Source: UBA3495 sp964629875
Lineage (GTDB): Bacteria; Chloroflexota; Dehalococcoidia; Lucifugimonadales; UBA3495
NCBI GenBank assembly: GCA_964629875.1
Contig: CAZVRK010000028.1
Coordinates: 1-16,949, forward strand
Reading direction: 5' to 3'
DNA length: 16,949 bases
In this document: positions 1 through 6,788 of the stretch, one piece after another
How the letters are laid out: every line of letters begins with the position of its first letter
Position numbering within the stretch: the stretch's first letter is position 1
The notes under the pieces: generated by a model
What the model was told of the DNA's origin: nothing
Databases searched by the model: none
The model's input: the letters and a program-made list of their open reading frames with translations, nothing else
Program-made: the position numbers and the translations under genes

Positions 1-186
1 GTAACTATGGGGTAAGTGTGATGTGGCACAAGGAAGGCATATCACTTCAGTTACAAATAGCTAATATCCAATGATGGTTATGCCGTTTCGGAGTTAGTAG
101 TTACAGATCTGGATTGATTGAGATAGCATAAGCTTCACATGGTCATTTGAGGTTAACTTTGGCTAAGGATAAATGAGGTGCGCTAA
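1..186. other. Leader region before the first gene; no gene seen
   Basis: I see no convincing coding region, tRNA or terminator here. The only clear signal is a Shine-Dalgarno-like GAGGTG at 175-180, six bases before the TTG start at 187. A TAA at 184-186 lies in frame directly before that TTG, so the first gene cannot begin further upstream. The stretch probably holds the promoter of the NHL-repeat gene, but I cannot place -35 and -10 boxes with confidence. Confidence 0.5.
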
Positions 187-1239
187 TTGGTAGAGAAAGA
201 GCCGGATTGGGAGTTCGGGATAAGAACTGAAGGTCATCAGGATATTGGCATTGGTTCAGAAGCGGTCATCCTCGGTGAGAATGGGTTTGAATACGCGATC
301 TCTGGAAGTAACTGGGGTAACCTTCCTGAAGGATGGGTTTATAAGGAAGGTACCTCGGTAGCTATAGATTCTGACGATCAGGTCTATGTTTTTAATCGTG
401 GGACTTGCCCTATGATCGTATTTGATACCGATGGAAATGTCTTACGCACGTGGGGGGATGGGGTTTTTAAAAATCCTCATGGAGTGACTATCGCACCTGA
501 CGGTTCAGTATTCTGTGTTGACAACGGTGATAGTACCATCAGGCAATTTACGCCTTCTGGAGATTTAATCACGACTATCGGTACGCCAAATAAACCATCA
601 CCCAAGATGAGCGGGGATCCTTTTTGTCTACCGGCACATGTGGCTTTTGATCCTCGTAATGGTGATCTATATGTAGCGGATGGCTATTCGAATGCCCGGG
701 TACACAAATTTTCTCCCGATGGGAAGTTACTATTCTCTTGGGGTGAGTCGGGCACAGGCGAAGGGCAATTTAACATCGTTCATAACGTGATAGTTGATAA
801 GTCTGGCTGGGTTTATATCGCTGACCGTGAAAATCATAGGATCCAGATCTTCAGTCCGGAAGGCAAATTCGAAGCACAATGGGGCGATCTGTCTAGAGCC
901 GCAGCATTGTGCATAGATGACCGGACTGGCGAAGAACTTATATATATCGGTGAATATTTTTGCGGCATAGGCTCCAATGATATCGGTACCAACCTTGGCC
1001 CGCGTGTAACGGTGATGGATACCAACGGGAACGTCCTAGCAAGGGTAGGCCGAGAGAGTTACGGTGATCAGGTCGGGCGCTTCTATTCACCACATGGAAT
1101 AGCGCTGGATTCGAAAGGTGACATATATGTAGCCGAAGTTTCATGGAGTGATTATGGGAGACACATGAACCCGCCCAAAGAACTTCGGTCGATGCAGAAG
1201 TTAGTAAAAATCCCTGGTTCTAGTTCTGGAACACTCTAA
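187..1239 (+). CDS. NHL-repeat beta-propeller protein, peptidyl-alpha-hydroxyglycine alpha-amidating lyase (PAL)-like
   Basis: The 350-residue protein is a string of NHL-type beta-propeller blades, seen as repeats of the form H-G-(V/I)-x-x-(A/D)-x-(D/K)-G-x-(V/I)-(Y/F)-(V/C)-(A/V)-(D/E). It resembles the PAL half of peptidylglycine alpha-amidating monooxygenase, which cleaves peptidyl-alpha-hydroxyglycine to an amidated peptide and glyoxylate. By alignment from memory, three blade histidines match the PAL zinc ligands: His98 (NPHG), His199 (VHNV) and His303 (SPHG). Tyr167 in ADGYSNAR matches the active-site tyrosine region (SDGYCNSR), and ADRENHRIQ matches PAL's ADRENGRIQ. No signal peptide is visible, so it is probably cytoplasmic. 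No copper hydroxylase (PHM) domain is fused or adjacent. The TTG start is fixed by an in-frame TAA just upstream and by GAGGTG six bases before it. The fold is secure. Lyase activity on amidated-peptide precursors is inference, and bacterial members may act on other substrates. Confidence 0.8.
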   Translation: MVEKEPDWEFGIRTEGHQDIGIGSEAVILGENGFEYAISGSNWGNLPEGWVYKEGTSVAIDSDDQVYVFNRGTCPMIVFDTDGNVLRTWGDGVFKNPHGVTIAPDGSVFCVDNGDSTIRQFTPSGDLITTIGTPNKPSPKMSGDPFCLPAHVAFDPRNGDLYVADGYSNARVHKFSPDGKLLFSWGESGTGEGQFNIVHNVIVDKSGWVYIADRENHRIQIFSPEGKFEAQWGDLSRAAALCIDDRTGEELIYIGEYFCGIGSNDIGTNLGPRVTVMDTNGNVLARVGRESYGDQVGRFYSPHGIALDSKGDIYVAEVSWSDYGRHMNPPKELRSMQKLVKIPGSSSGTL

Positions 1240-1306
1240 CGGTATCCTAGCCGTGATGACTAGATTTACCTGATAGAGAGCTGATGGAGGATCAACGATA
1301 ACTAGA

Positions 1307-2185
1307 TTGAATAACTCTGACGAGTCTGATGCTCAGGCCGTGACAATCCTGGCGGTAAGACCACATCCGGATGATGAAAGTAGTTCGACTGGCGGGATGC
1401 TTGCCTATTACAGCGCACAGAATGTCAGGACAGGGGTTGTGATATGTACGGGTGGGGAAGAAGGCGAGATACGCGATCCAGACTTGGACCCAGTTGGCGA
1501 CAAACCAAGGTTGCGGGAACTCCGTACGGAAGAGGTCAAGAACGCATGTGAGATCCTTGGTGTGTCGGAGCTTCGGATGCTGGGATTCAGGGATTCTGGT
1601 ATGGCGGATACTTCAGCAAATAAGCATCCGGAGGCGTTTATCAACGTCGAACGGTCTGAGGCAGCATTCAGGTTGGTACGGGTTATACGAGAACTTCGGC
1701 CACGTGTAATAGTCACAGAACCGCCGGGAGGAATGTATCCACACCCAGACCACATCATGTGCCATGAGGTCACTATGGATGCATTCAGGGCTGCAGGAGA
1801 TCCTGGAGTGTTTCCAGAAGCCGGACAACCTTGGCAACCAGACAAATTATACGGCGTCGCTCAGGTAGATGACGGTGCTTGGGAAGAACTGATGCCACGA
1901 TTCGTTTCGGCAGGATACGACATGGACTGGATGAAGAAACAGGAGGGTGATTCGAGAGGGCCTGGGCCTGAGACAGCTACGGTAGCGCTTGAGGTAGGGC
2001 TTTACAGTGAAGAACAACGCAAGGCCCTACTGGCTCATCGTACTCAGATCTCACCGGATAGTTTTTTTGTCAGCTTATCTCCGGAGTTGAGGAGACTTGC
2101 CTTTGCAACAGCCTATTTCATTCGGCTTTCCCCTCCTTGTGCTCCTGGAGAGCACGAGCCTGGGCTCCTTCACGGATTGGTCTAA
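1307..2185 (+). CDS. PIG-L family zinc-dependent deacetylase/amidase, Mca-like
   Basis: This 292-residue protein is a LmbE/PIG-L hydrolase, a family of zinc enzymes that cut N-acyl groups from sugar amines or cleave thiol conjugates (MshB, mycothiol S-conjugate amidase Mca, bacillithiol BshB). The first zinc motif is R-P-H20-P-D-D23-E, followed by a TCTGGE-like loop (ICTGGEEGEI) typical of Mca/MshB. The second metal region is Y-P-H146-P-D-H149. Length matches the Mca/MshB group rather than the shorter LmbE proteins. The N-terminal boundary is uncertain. TTG at 1307 is the usual-type start, but the strong GGAGGA (1286-1291) lies 15 bases before it and only six bases before an in-frame ATA at 1298. 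A stop at 1274-1276 limits any further extension. It lies 67 bases after the NHL gene in the same direction, so co-transcription is possible. Substrate unknown; mycothiol itself is not expected outside Actinobacteria. Confidence 0.88.
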   Translation: MNNSDESDAQAVTILAVRPHPDDESSSTGGMLAYYSAQNVRTGVVICTGGEEGEIRDPDLDPVGDKPRLRELRTEEVKNACEILGVSELRMLGFRDSGMADTSANKHPEAFINVERSEAAFRLVRVIRELRPRVIVTEPPGGMYPHPDHIMCHEVTMDAFRAAGDPGVFPEAGQPWQPDKLYGVAQVDDGAWEELMPRFVSAGYDMDWMKKQEGDSRGPGPETATVALEVGLYSEEQRKALLAHRTQISPDSFFVSLSPELRRLAFATAYFIRLSPPCAPGEHEPGLLHGLV

Positions 2186-2394
2186 TAAAAGCTTATGAAG
2201 TGCCAGACTCGGTTGCAGTAGCCTTCTGATAGCTGCATTGGTGTAGAAGATTTATCGGTTGGATACGAGGCAGGACAATAAGTGATAGGCACTTGATTGC
2301 CCTGATTTAAAATCTTCAGGACACCACTCTTTTTATATATTCAGATTTAAATTTGGAATAATAACCCAACGGTCCAAGCTACACCGGAGAAACT

Positions 2395-4601
2395 ATGTAC
2401 AACCCGACCCCTATCGCCCCTAAAAGACCGAAAGAGATAACGACGCACGGTGAGACCCGTATTGACCCGTGGTTCTGGCTTCGTGACGTGGATGATCCAG
2501 AAACCATGGAATATCTTAAGGCCGAAAATGCCTTTACCGAATCCGCCATGGCTCCAGAGGAAGACCTGCAGGAACGTTTGTATCAGGAGATGCGAGCCAG
2601 GATTAAAGAGGATGATTCTACGGTTCCGGAGAAGGATGGTGATTATTACTATTACACCAGGTTCGAGGAGGGAGAGCAGTACCCGATCTACTGTCGTAAA
2701 CACCTGTCTCTTGACGGTCCCGAAGAAGTCTTAATCGACGTAAATGAACTGGCTAAAGAGCTGGATTATTGCCGTGTCGGAAATTGTGAGAACAGCCCGG
2801 ATCATAAATGGTTGGCTTATTCCATAGATACCGATGGATCGGAAAAATACACCATATTGATCAAAAACCTGGAGACCGGTGAACTCCTATCTGAAGCTAT
2901 ACCCGGATCGTATTACTCTCTTGAATGGGCAAACGACAGTCAGACGATCTTTTACGATGTTCTTGATGAAAATCATAGGCCTGTGAAGATATTCAAGCAC
3001 TGCTTGGGCGATGACGAGTCTAACGATGGATTGGTCTATGAGGAGAAGGATGAGCGATTTTTTGTAGGCGTGATGAAATCCTCCAGCAAACGGTTTATTT
3101 TCGTCACTTCTGCTGGTAACAACATGTCCGAATGGTATTTCATGGAGGCTGATGATCCCGACAGTAGGTTAATTCTTGTCCAAGAGAGGGAGGAAGATTT
3201 CGAATATGACGTCGATCATCACGGTGAGAGATTTCTGATTCGAAACAACGGGGACGGAGCCAGAGACTTCAAGGTATCCGAGACCCCGNNNNNNNNNNNN
3301 NNNNNNNNNNNNNNNNNNNNNNNNNNNNNNNNNNNNNNNNNNNNNNNNNNNNNNNNNNNNNNNNNNNNNNNNNNNNNNNNNNNNNNNNTCTGATTCGAAA
3401 CAACGGGGACGGAGCCAGAGACTTCAAGGTATCCGAGACCCCGGTCTCTACCCCTGGATCGGAGAATTGGAAAGACTTCGTCCCACATGTGCTTGGTCGT
3501 CCCATTGCTGGATTCGGTCTTTCTAAGGATTACTTTGTCCTTTACTACCGCGCCAATGGCCTGCCTCAGGTACAGATCTTGGAGCTATCGACGGGCGTGA
3601 CCCATAATCTGAGTCTGGATGAAGAAGATTATTCTGTCAGGCTTCAAGGAAGTAGGGAGTGGGACAGTCCAGTGTTGCGATTTTCATATGCTTCTTTGAC
3701 TACACCAGCGACAATCTATGATTACAACATGGACACGCAACACCGGGAATTTAGGAAGCAAGTCGAGATTCTCGGAAGTTTCTCGTCTGAGAAATACCAG
3801 TCCAAAAGGGTGTTCGCTACAGCGTCTGATGGCACTCAAGTTCCAATATCCATACTTTATTCAAAGGACACTCTATTAGACGGTTCAGCACCCTTATATC
3901 TTTACGGGTACGGTTCTTACGGGATAATTGTCGAATCTGATTTTGGTTCAGCCAGACTAAGTCTGGTCGACCGGGGTTATGTATTCGCTATTGCCCATGT
4001 TAGAGGCGGTATGGATCTGGGATGGGATTGGTATGAGGACGGTAAATTACTCAACAAGAAGAATACGTTCACCGATTTCATAGCCTGCGCTGAACATCTG
4101 ATTGGCGAAGGTTATGCAACGAAAGGTCAGATAGTTGCTTCTGGAGGTAGTGCCGGCGGAATGCTAATGGGAGCGGTGGCGAACATGCGTCCAGACTTGT
4201 TCAAGGCGGTTATAGCGGATGTTCCATTTGTCGATGTCCTGAACACTATGTTGGACAGTACTTTACCTTTAACGACTATGGAATATAACGAGTGGGGTAA
4301 TCCAGAGGACCAAAAATTCTACGAATATATCAAATCTTACTCACCGTATGACAACGTTAGGCCTCAAGATTACCCGAACATGCTGATCACCGGCGGCCTT
4401 AGCGACCCGCGCGTGACATATTGGGAACCGGCTAAATGGGTGGCTCAACTACGTGAGTCAAAGACCGACGATAACTTGTTGCTTTTAAAGATTCATATGG
4501 ATTCTGGACACGCTGGTGCTTCAGGTCGTTTTGATCGTCTGAAGGAAGTTGCGTTGGAATATGCGTTCATCTTGAAAGTGTTCGCTTTTGGTAAAGGGTA
4601 A
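2395..4601 (+). CDS. ptrB: Oligopeptidase B-like prolyl oligopeptidase (S9A), interrupted by a scaffold gap
   Basis: This is a serine peptidase of family S9A, closest in sequence pattern to oligopeptidase B, which cleaves short peptides after Arg or Lys in the cytoplasm. The 5' part (2395-3288) encodes 298 residues of the N-terminal region and beta-propeller, including DPWFWLRD. The 3' part carries the catalytic domain. The written sequence changes frame across 100 Ns. However, the 55 bases before the gap are repeated exactly after it, and collapsing one copy plus the Ns gives one open frame of 683 residues (2395-3288 joined to 3444-4601), the normal length for oligopeptidase B (E. coli 686). 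In that join the triad is Ser534 (GGSAGG), Asp619 (GLSDPRV) and His654 (DSGHAG), each two residues from my recollection of the E. coli numbering. WEPAKWVAQLRE and SYSPYDNV are also oligopeptidase B hallmarks. ATG start with GGAG five bases upstream. Apparent breakage is an assembly artefact, not a pseudogene. Confidence 0.93.
3234..3288 (+). repeat. 55-base direct repeat, copy 1, left edge of gap
   Basis: This 55-base stretch ends exactly at the first N and is identical to 3389-3443, which begins exactly after the last N. A repeat with both ends pinned to the gap borders is best explained as the same genomic bases present at the ends of two contigs. Confidence 0.95.
3289..3388. other. Scaffold gap of exactly 100 N
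   Basis: The run is exactly 100 Ns, the conventional placeholder for a gap of unknown size. Given the identical flanks, the true distance is probably negative, meaning the contigs overlap by 55 bases and no sequence is missing. Confidence 0.97.
3389..3443 (+). repeat. 55-base direct repeat, copy 2, right edge of gap
   Basis: Identical to 3234-3288. In copy 1 the peptidase frame reads CTG from 3235, and in copy 2 it reads CTG from 3390. The written spacing of 155 bases is not a multiple of three and creates a false frameshift. Overlaying the copies removes it. Confidence 0.95.
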
Positions 4602-4633
4602 GAGTACTGAATTTACAACGTTAGAGGAGCAAA

Positions 4634-5515
4634 ATGGATATTGGAGCATCTTTCCCAACAACAAGCATAGGGCATGATTCTGGAGCAGTCAGAGAGTTCG
4701 CTCAAGCTGTAGAAGACTTGGGTTACAGCCATATACGGATCTTGGATCACGTCGTTGGTGCGGATCCTAAAGAGCACCCTGAAGTTCCTGAATTTTACTA
4801 CACCCACGAGAGCGTGATTCGGGAACCATTTACTCTAATGGCTTACATCGCAGGATTCACAAATAAAATAGAGCTTGTTACTGGCATCATCATTCTGCCG
4901 CAGCGTCAGACGGTTTTGGTTGCCAAGCAAGCTGCAGAGGTAGATGTTTTGAGCGGTGGAAGGCTTAGGCTTGGAATAGGAGTTGGATGGAATCCAGTGG
5001 AATTCACCGCCCTAGGTGAGAACTTCGGAAATCGGGGGCGTAGGATTGAGGAGCAGGTCGAGGTTCTGAGACTTCTGTGGACTGAGAATCCGGTCGAATT
5101 TCATGGGAAGTGGCATCATATTGAATCGGCAGGAATAAATCCTCTGCCCATCCAACGTCCCATACCTATCTGGATGGGAGCTGGTGCACCAGGAATGCCC
5201 GTAGGTCCAAATCGGGTTCTTCAGAGAGTAGGTCGATTAGCTGATGGTTACTTCCCTTTATGTGAAGCTGGAGATACGGCACGGAAACTCATTGAAACAG
5301 TTAAAAAGTATGCCGAAGAGGCGGGTAGAAATCCTGATGACCTGAAAATTGAAGGCCGGATAGAGTTGACTGGAACTCCTGAAGACTGGAAAACGGCGTT
5401 AACTGATTGGCAAGATTTGGGCGCTGATTTAGTCTCTATCGGCACAGCCAGAGCACCGTTTACCTCACCTGAGGAACACATACAGGCGATCAAGACATTC
5501 AAAGAGATCATTTAG
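4634..5515 (+). CDS. LLM-class (luciferase-like) F420-dependent oxidoreductase
   Basis: The 293-residue protein is a luciferase-like TIM-barrel oxidoreductase that uses F420 or FMN to transfer hydride to organic substrates. The family signature is clear in the middle: AAEVDVLSGGRLRLGIGVGW (about residues 98-117), preceded by the strand that carries the non-prolyl cis bond in this family (ELVTGIIILPQR) and followed by RGRRIEEQVEVLRLLWT. The pattern IPIWMGAGAPG and the C-terminal LGADLVSIGT are also typical. The N-terminal pattern (GASFPTTSIGHDSGAVREFAQAVEDLGYSHIRILDHVVG) suits the F420-type subgroup rather than true FMN/FMNH2 luciferases, but cofactor choice cannot be proved here. ATG with GAGGAG four bases upstream. 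It starts 32 bases after the oligopeptidase stop with no obvious terminator between, so the two may share a transcript. Substrate unknown. Confidence 0.9.
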   Translation: MDIGASFPTTSIGHDSGAVREFAQAVEDLGYSHIRILDHVVGADPKEHPEVPEFYYTHESVIREPFTLMAYIAGFTNKIELVTGIIILPQRQTVLVAKQAAEVDVLSGGRLRLGIGVGWNPVEFTALGENFGNRGRRIEEQVEVLRLLWTENPVEFHGKWHHIESAGINPLPIQRPIPIWMGAGAPGMPVGPNRVLQRVGRLADGYFPLCEAGDTARKLIETVKKYAEEAGRNPDDLKIEGRIELTGTPEDWKTALTDWQDLGADLVSIGTARAPFTSPEEHIQAIKTFKEII

Positions 5516-6000
5516 ATACTAAAATAGATCCACGGTAACTGAACGATAGAAGCCAGCCAATATCGTTTTATCGCCGGACGTGGATTTTGATGTAGTTCTT
5601 GGGTTTAGGTCATGGACTCGAAGGGCCTGTTATCGGGAGAACTGGATGTAAAGTCAGATAACTCGATGGATAGGTTCGAGGGTGCTATCTTGACGCCCAA
5701 AGATCCACCATGGAACCTTGGATGGTGATTTGGCTATCTACGATGAGTATGTCAAATGACAATAGCCACTTGGCATGCTTGCACAATGACACCAAATATA
5801 ACAACGGCAACTATAAAAATTAAACAGGGCATTTGATTCCAGATTGTGAGTACAGCTTGCTTTATGTTGATTTTAGTTACTGTCTTGTTGCCTCATAACA
5901 ACTAAGCTAAGCGTGTGTTAGTTAAGACAAATCGACGTTTCGCTTGAACATATGTGGATAAAATAGGGAAATTGTAGCGACTCTTGCAGGACAGTAATAG
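5516..6000. other. 485-base region between convergent genes; no confident gene
   Basis: This gap separates the convergent 3' ends of the F420-type oxidoreductase and the nitroreductase. It holds no tRNA or rRNA that I can recognise and no U-tract terminator. Visible structure includes a CACCAT/ATGGTG hairpin (5706-5711 with 5722-5727), a TGTCA-N2-TGACA palindrome (5750-5761), nested inverted repeats at 5881-5929, and a very short hydrophobic minus-strand ORF (5752-5832) with a weak ribosome-binding site. It is unusually long for a convergent spacer in this window; the other, at 9696-9904, is 209 bases. Confidence 0.5.
5750..5761. promoter_or_regulatory. Palindrome TGTCA-AA-TGACA, possible protein-binding site
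   Basis: The twelve bases TGTCAAATGACA have perfect five-base arms. Eleven of twelve bases match TGTCATATGACA inside the longer palindrome at 15836-15849, which also lies between genes. The location is between convergent 3' ends, which is odd for an operator unless an unannotated transcript starts here. Chance is possible. Confidence 0.2.
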
Positions 6001-6573
6001 TTAGAACCATTTAGTTAGTTCCTCATAGTTAATACGCGTTTTATTTGGAGTTGGCTCTGCGTATCCGACTGTCAAAACGCCTGCGATCTTTAATCCTTCT
6101 TCGGTTATGCCGAATATCTCATCTAAGTTGGATATCTTACACATCCGGCCTGTCGACCAACCGACGCTTAAATCCATGCTTTCAGCAACTAGCTGAATAT
6201 TTTGGATTGCACAGCAGACTGCACCGTAATTCTCTTCGGTGATTTCATCGGTATCTCCAATCAGGCTAAATACAAATATTAGAGTAGGCGATGCGAATAC
6301 CCCATCGTAGATTAGTTGCTTGTGGTCCTCTGGTAACTTAATATCGGACATCTTTTCTTGAAGTCTGACGAGCCCTTCTGCAATACGAGATTTCATTTCC
6401 GCGTTTTTTCGTATTACGACGAAACGCCAAGGCTCAGTGTTTCGATGGTTCGGTGCCCAAACTGCAGCATCTAGTAGGATTTTTATATCCTCGTCTGGAA
6501 CTTCAGAATCTGTAAATGCCTTGGTGTTCCGTCTGTTTTTGATTATTTCTATAACTTCTTGAGTGATATTCAT
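6001..6573 (-). CDS. Nitroreductase family protein (FMN-dependent, YdjA/NfnB-like fold)
   Basis: This 190-residue protein belongs to the nitroreductase family, dimeric FMN enzymes that reduce nitro groups, quinones or enones with NAD(P)H. FMN-phosphate contacts are expected at the N-terminal Arg14-Arg15 (KNRRNTKAF), and residues 40-51 (APNHRNTEPWRF) match the APDH...QPWHF region of YdjA-type minimal nitroreductases. The C-terminal part has GWSTG and GVLTVGYAEP, the second FMN-binding segment. Length is that of a compact nitroreductase without extra helices. The ATG has AGGA five bases upstream on the minus strand. It is divergent from the MFS transporter at 6789, with 215 bases between, so the two could share a control region. 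The physiological substrate is not evident; in this family sequence alone rarely settles it. Confidence 0.88.
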   Translation of the reverse strand: MNITQEVIEIIKNRRNTKAFTDSEVPDEDIKILLDAAVWAPNHRNTEPWRFVVIRKNAEMKSRIAEGLVRLQEKMSDIKLPEDHKQLIYDGVFASPTLIFVFSLIGDTDEITEENYGAVCCAIQNIQLVAESMDLSVGWSTGRMCKISNLDEIFGITEEGLKIAGVLTVGYAEPTPNKTRINYEELTKWF

Positions 6574-6747
6574 GTTGATCCTGCGATGTGATTCCGATAT
6601 CTCTTCAAGCTATTGTACGACGTCAACTGAGCATTGGTGGATCTAGGATGCGTATTGGTTCTGTTGCAAAATGTACAAGTTCCCGGATTCTAACCCATAC
6701 TCTGGCGTATTTGAGGAGTGGTTTTAAGAGGCAAGAATAGCGAATGT

Positions 6748-6762
6748 TCTGGTTCCACCAGA
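6748..6762. promoter_or_regulatory. Candidate GntR/FadR-type operator TCTGGT-TCC-ACCAGA
   Basis: This is a perfect inverted repeat with six-base arms and a three-base centre. The core TGGTTCCACCA fits the TNGTNNNACNA pattern of FadR-subfamily GntR repressors. It lies 26 bases before the ATG of the MFS transporter and just upstream of a -10-like TAATAT (6776-6781). A bound protein there would overlap the -35 region and so repress the transporter-GMC unit. No GntR gene is in the window. The site is seen; the regulator is inferred. Confidence 0.45.
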
Positions 6763-6788
6763 CCCACACAGGTAGTAATATCCTGTAG

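Noticed and set aside
1408..1845. 145-codon minus-strand ORF opposite the PIG-L gene
   Set aside because: It is a shadow of a gene with clear zinc motifs; its composition is Ser/Pro/Arg-rich without any domain pattern.
3489..4601. Separate 370-residue peptidase gene starting at GTG 3489
   Set aside because: It has no ribosome-binding site, the open frame continues upstream to the gap, and collapsing the 55-base repeat joins it to the N-terminal part with normal family length and triad spacing.
5664..5684. tRNA-like GGTTCGA element with GATAG/CTATC stem
   Set aside because: The loop is 11 bases rather than the 7 of a T-arm, and no acceptor, D or anticodon arms can be found around it.
5612..5728. 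38-codon plus-strand ORF in the 5516-6000 spacer
   Set aside because: The only upstream signal is AGG three bases from the ATG, there is no recognisable pattern, and an in-frame stop lies just before it; it looks like chance.
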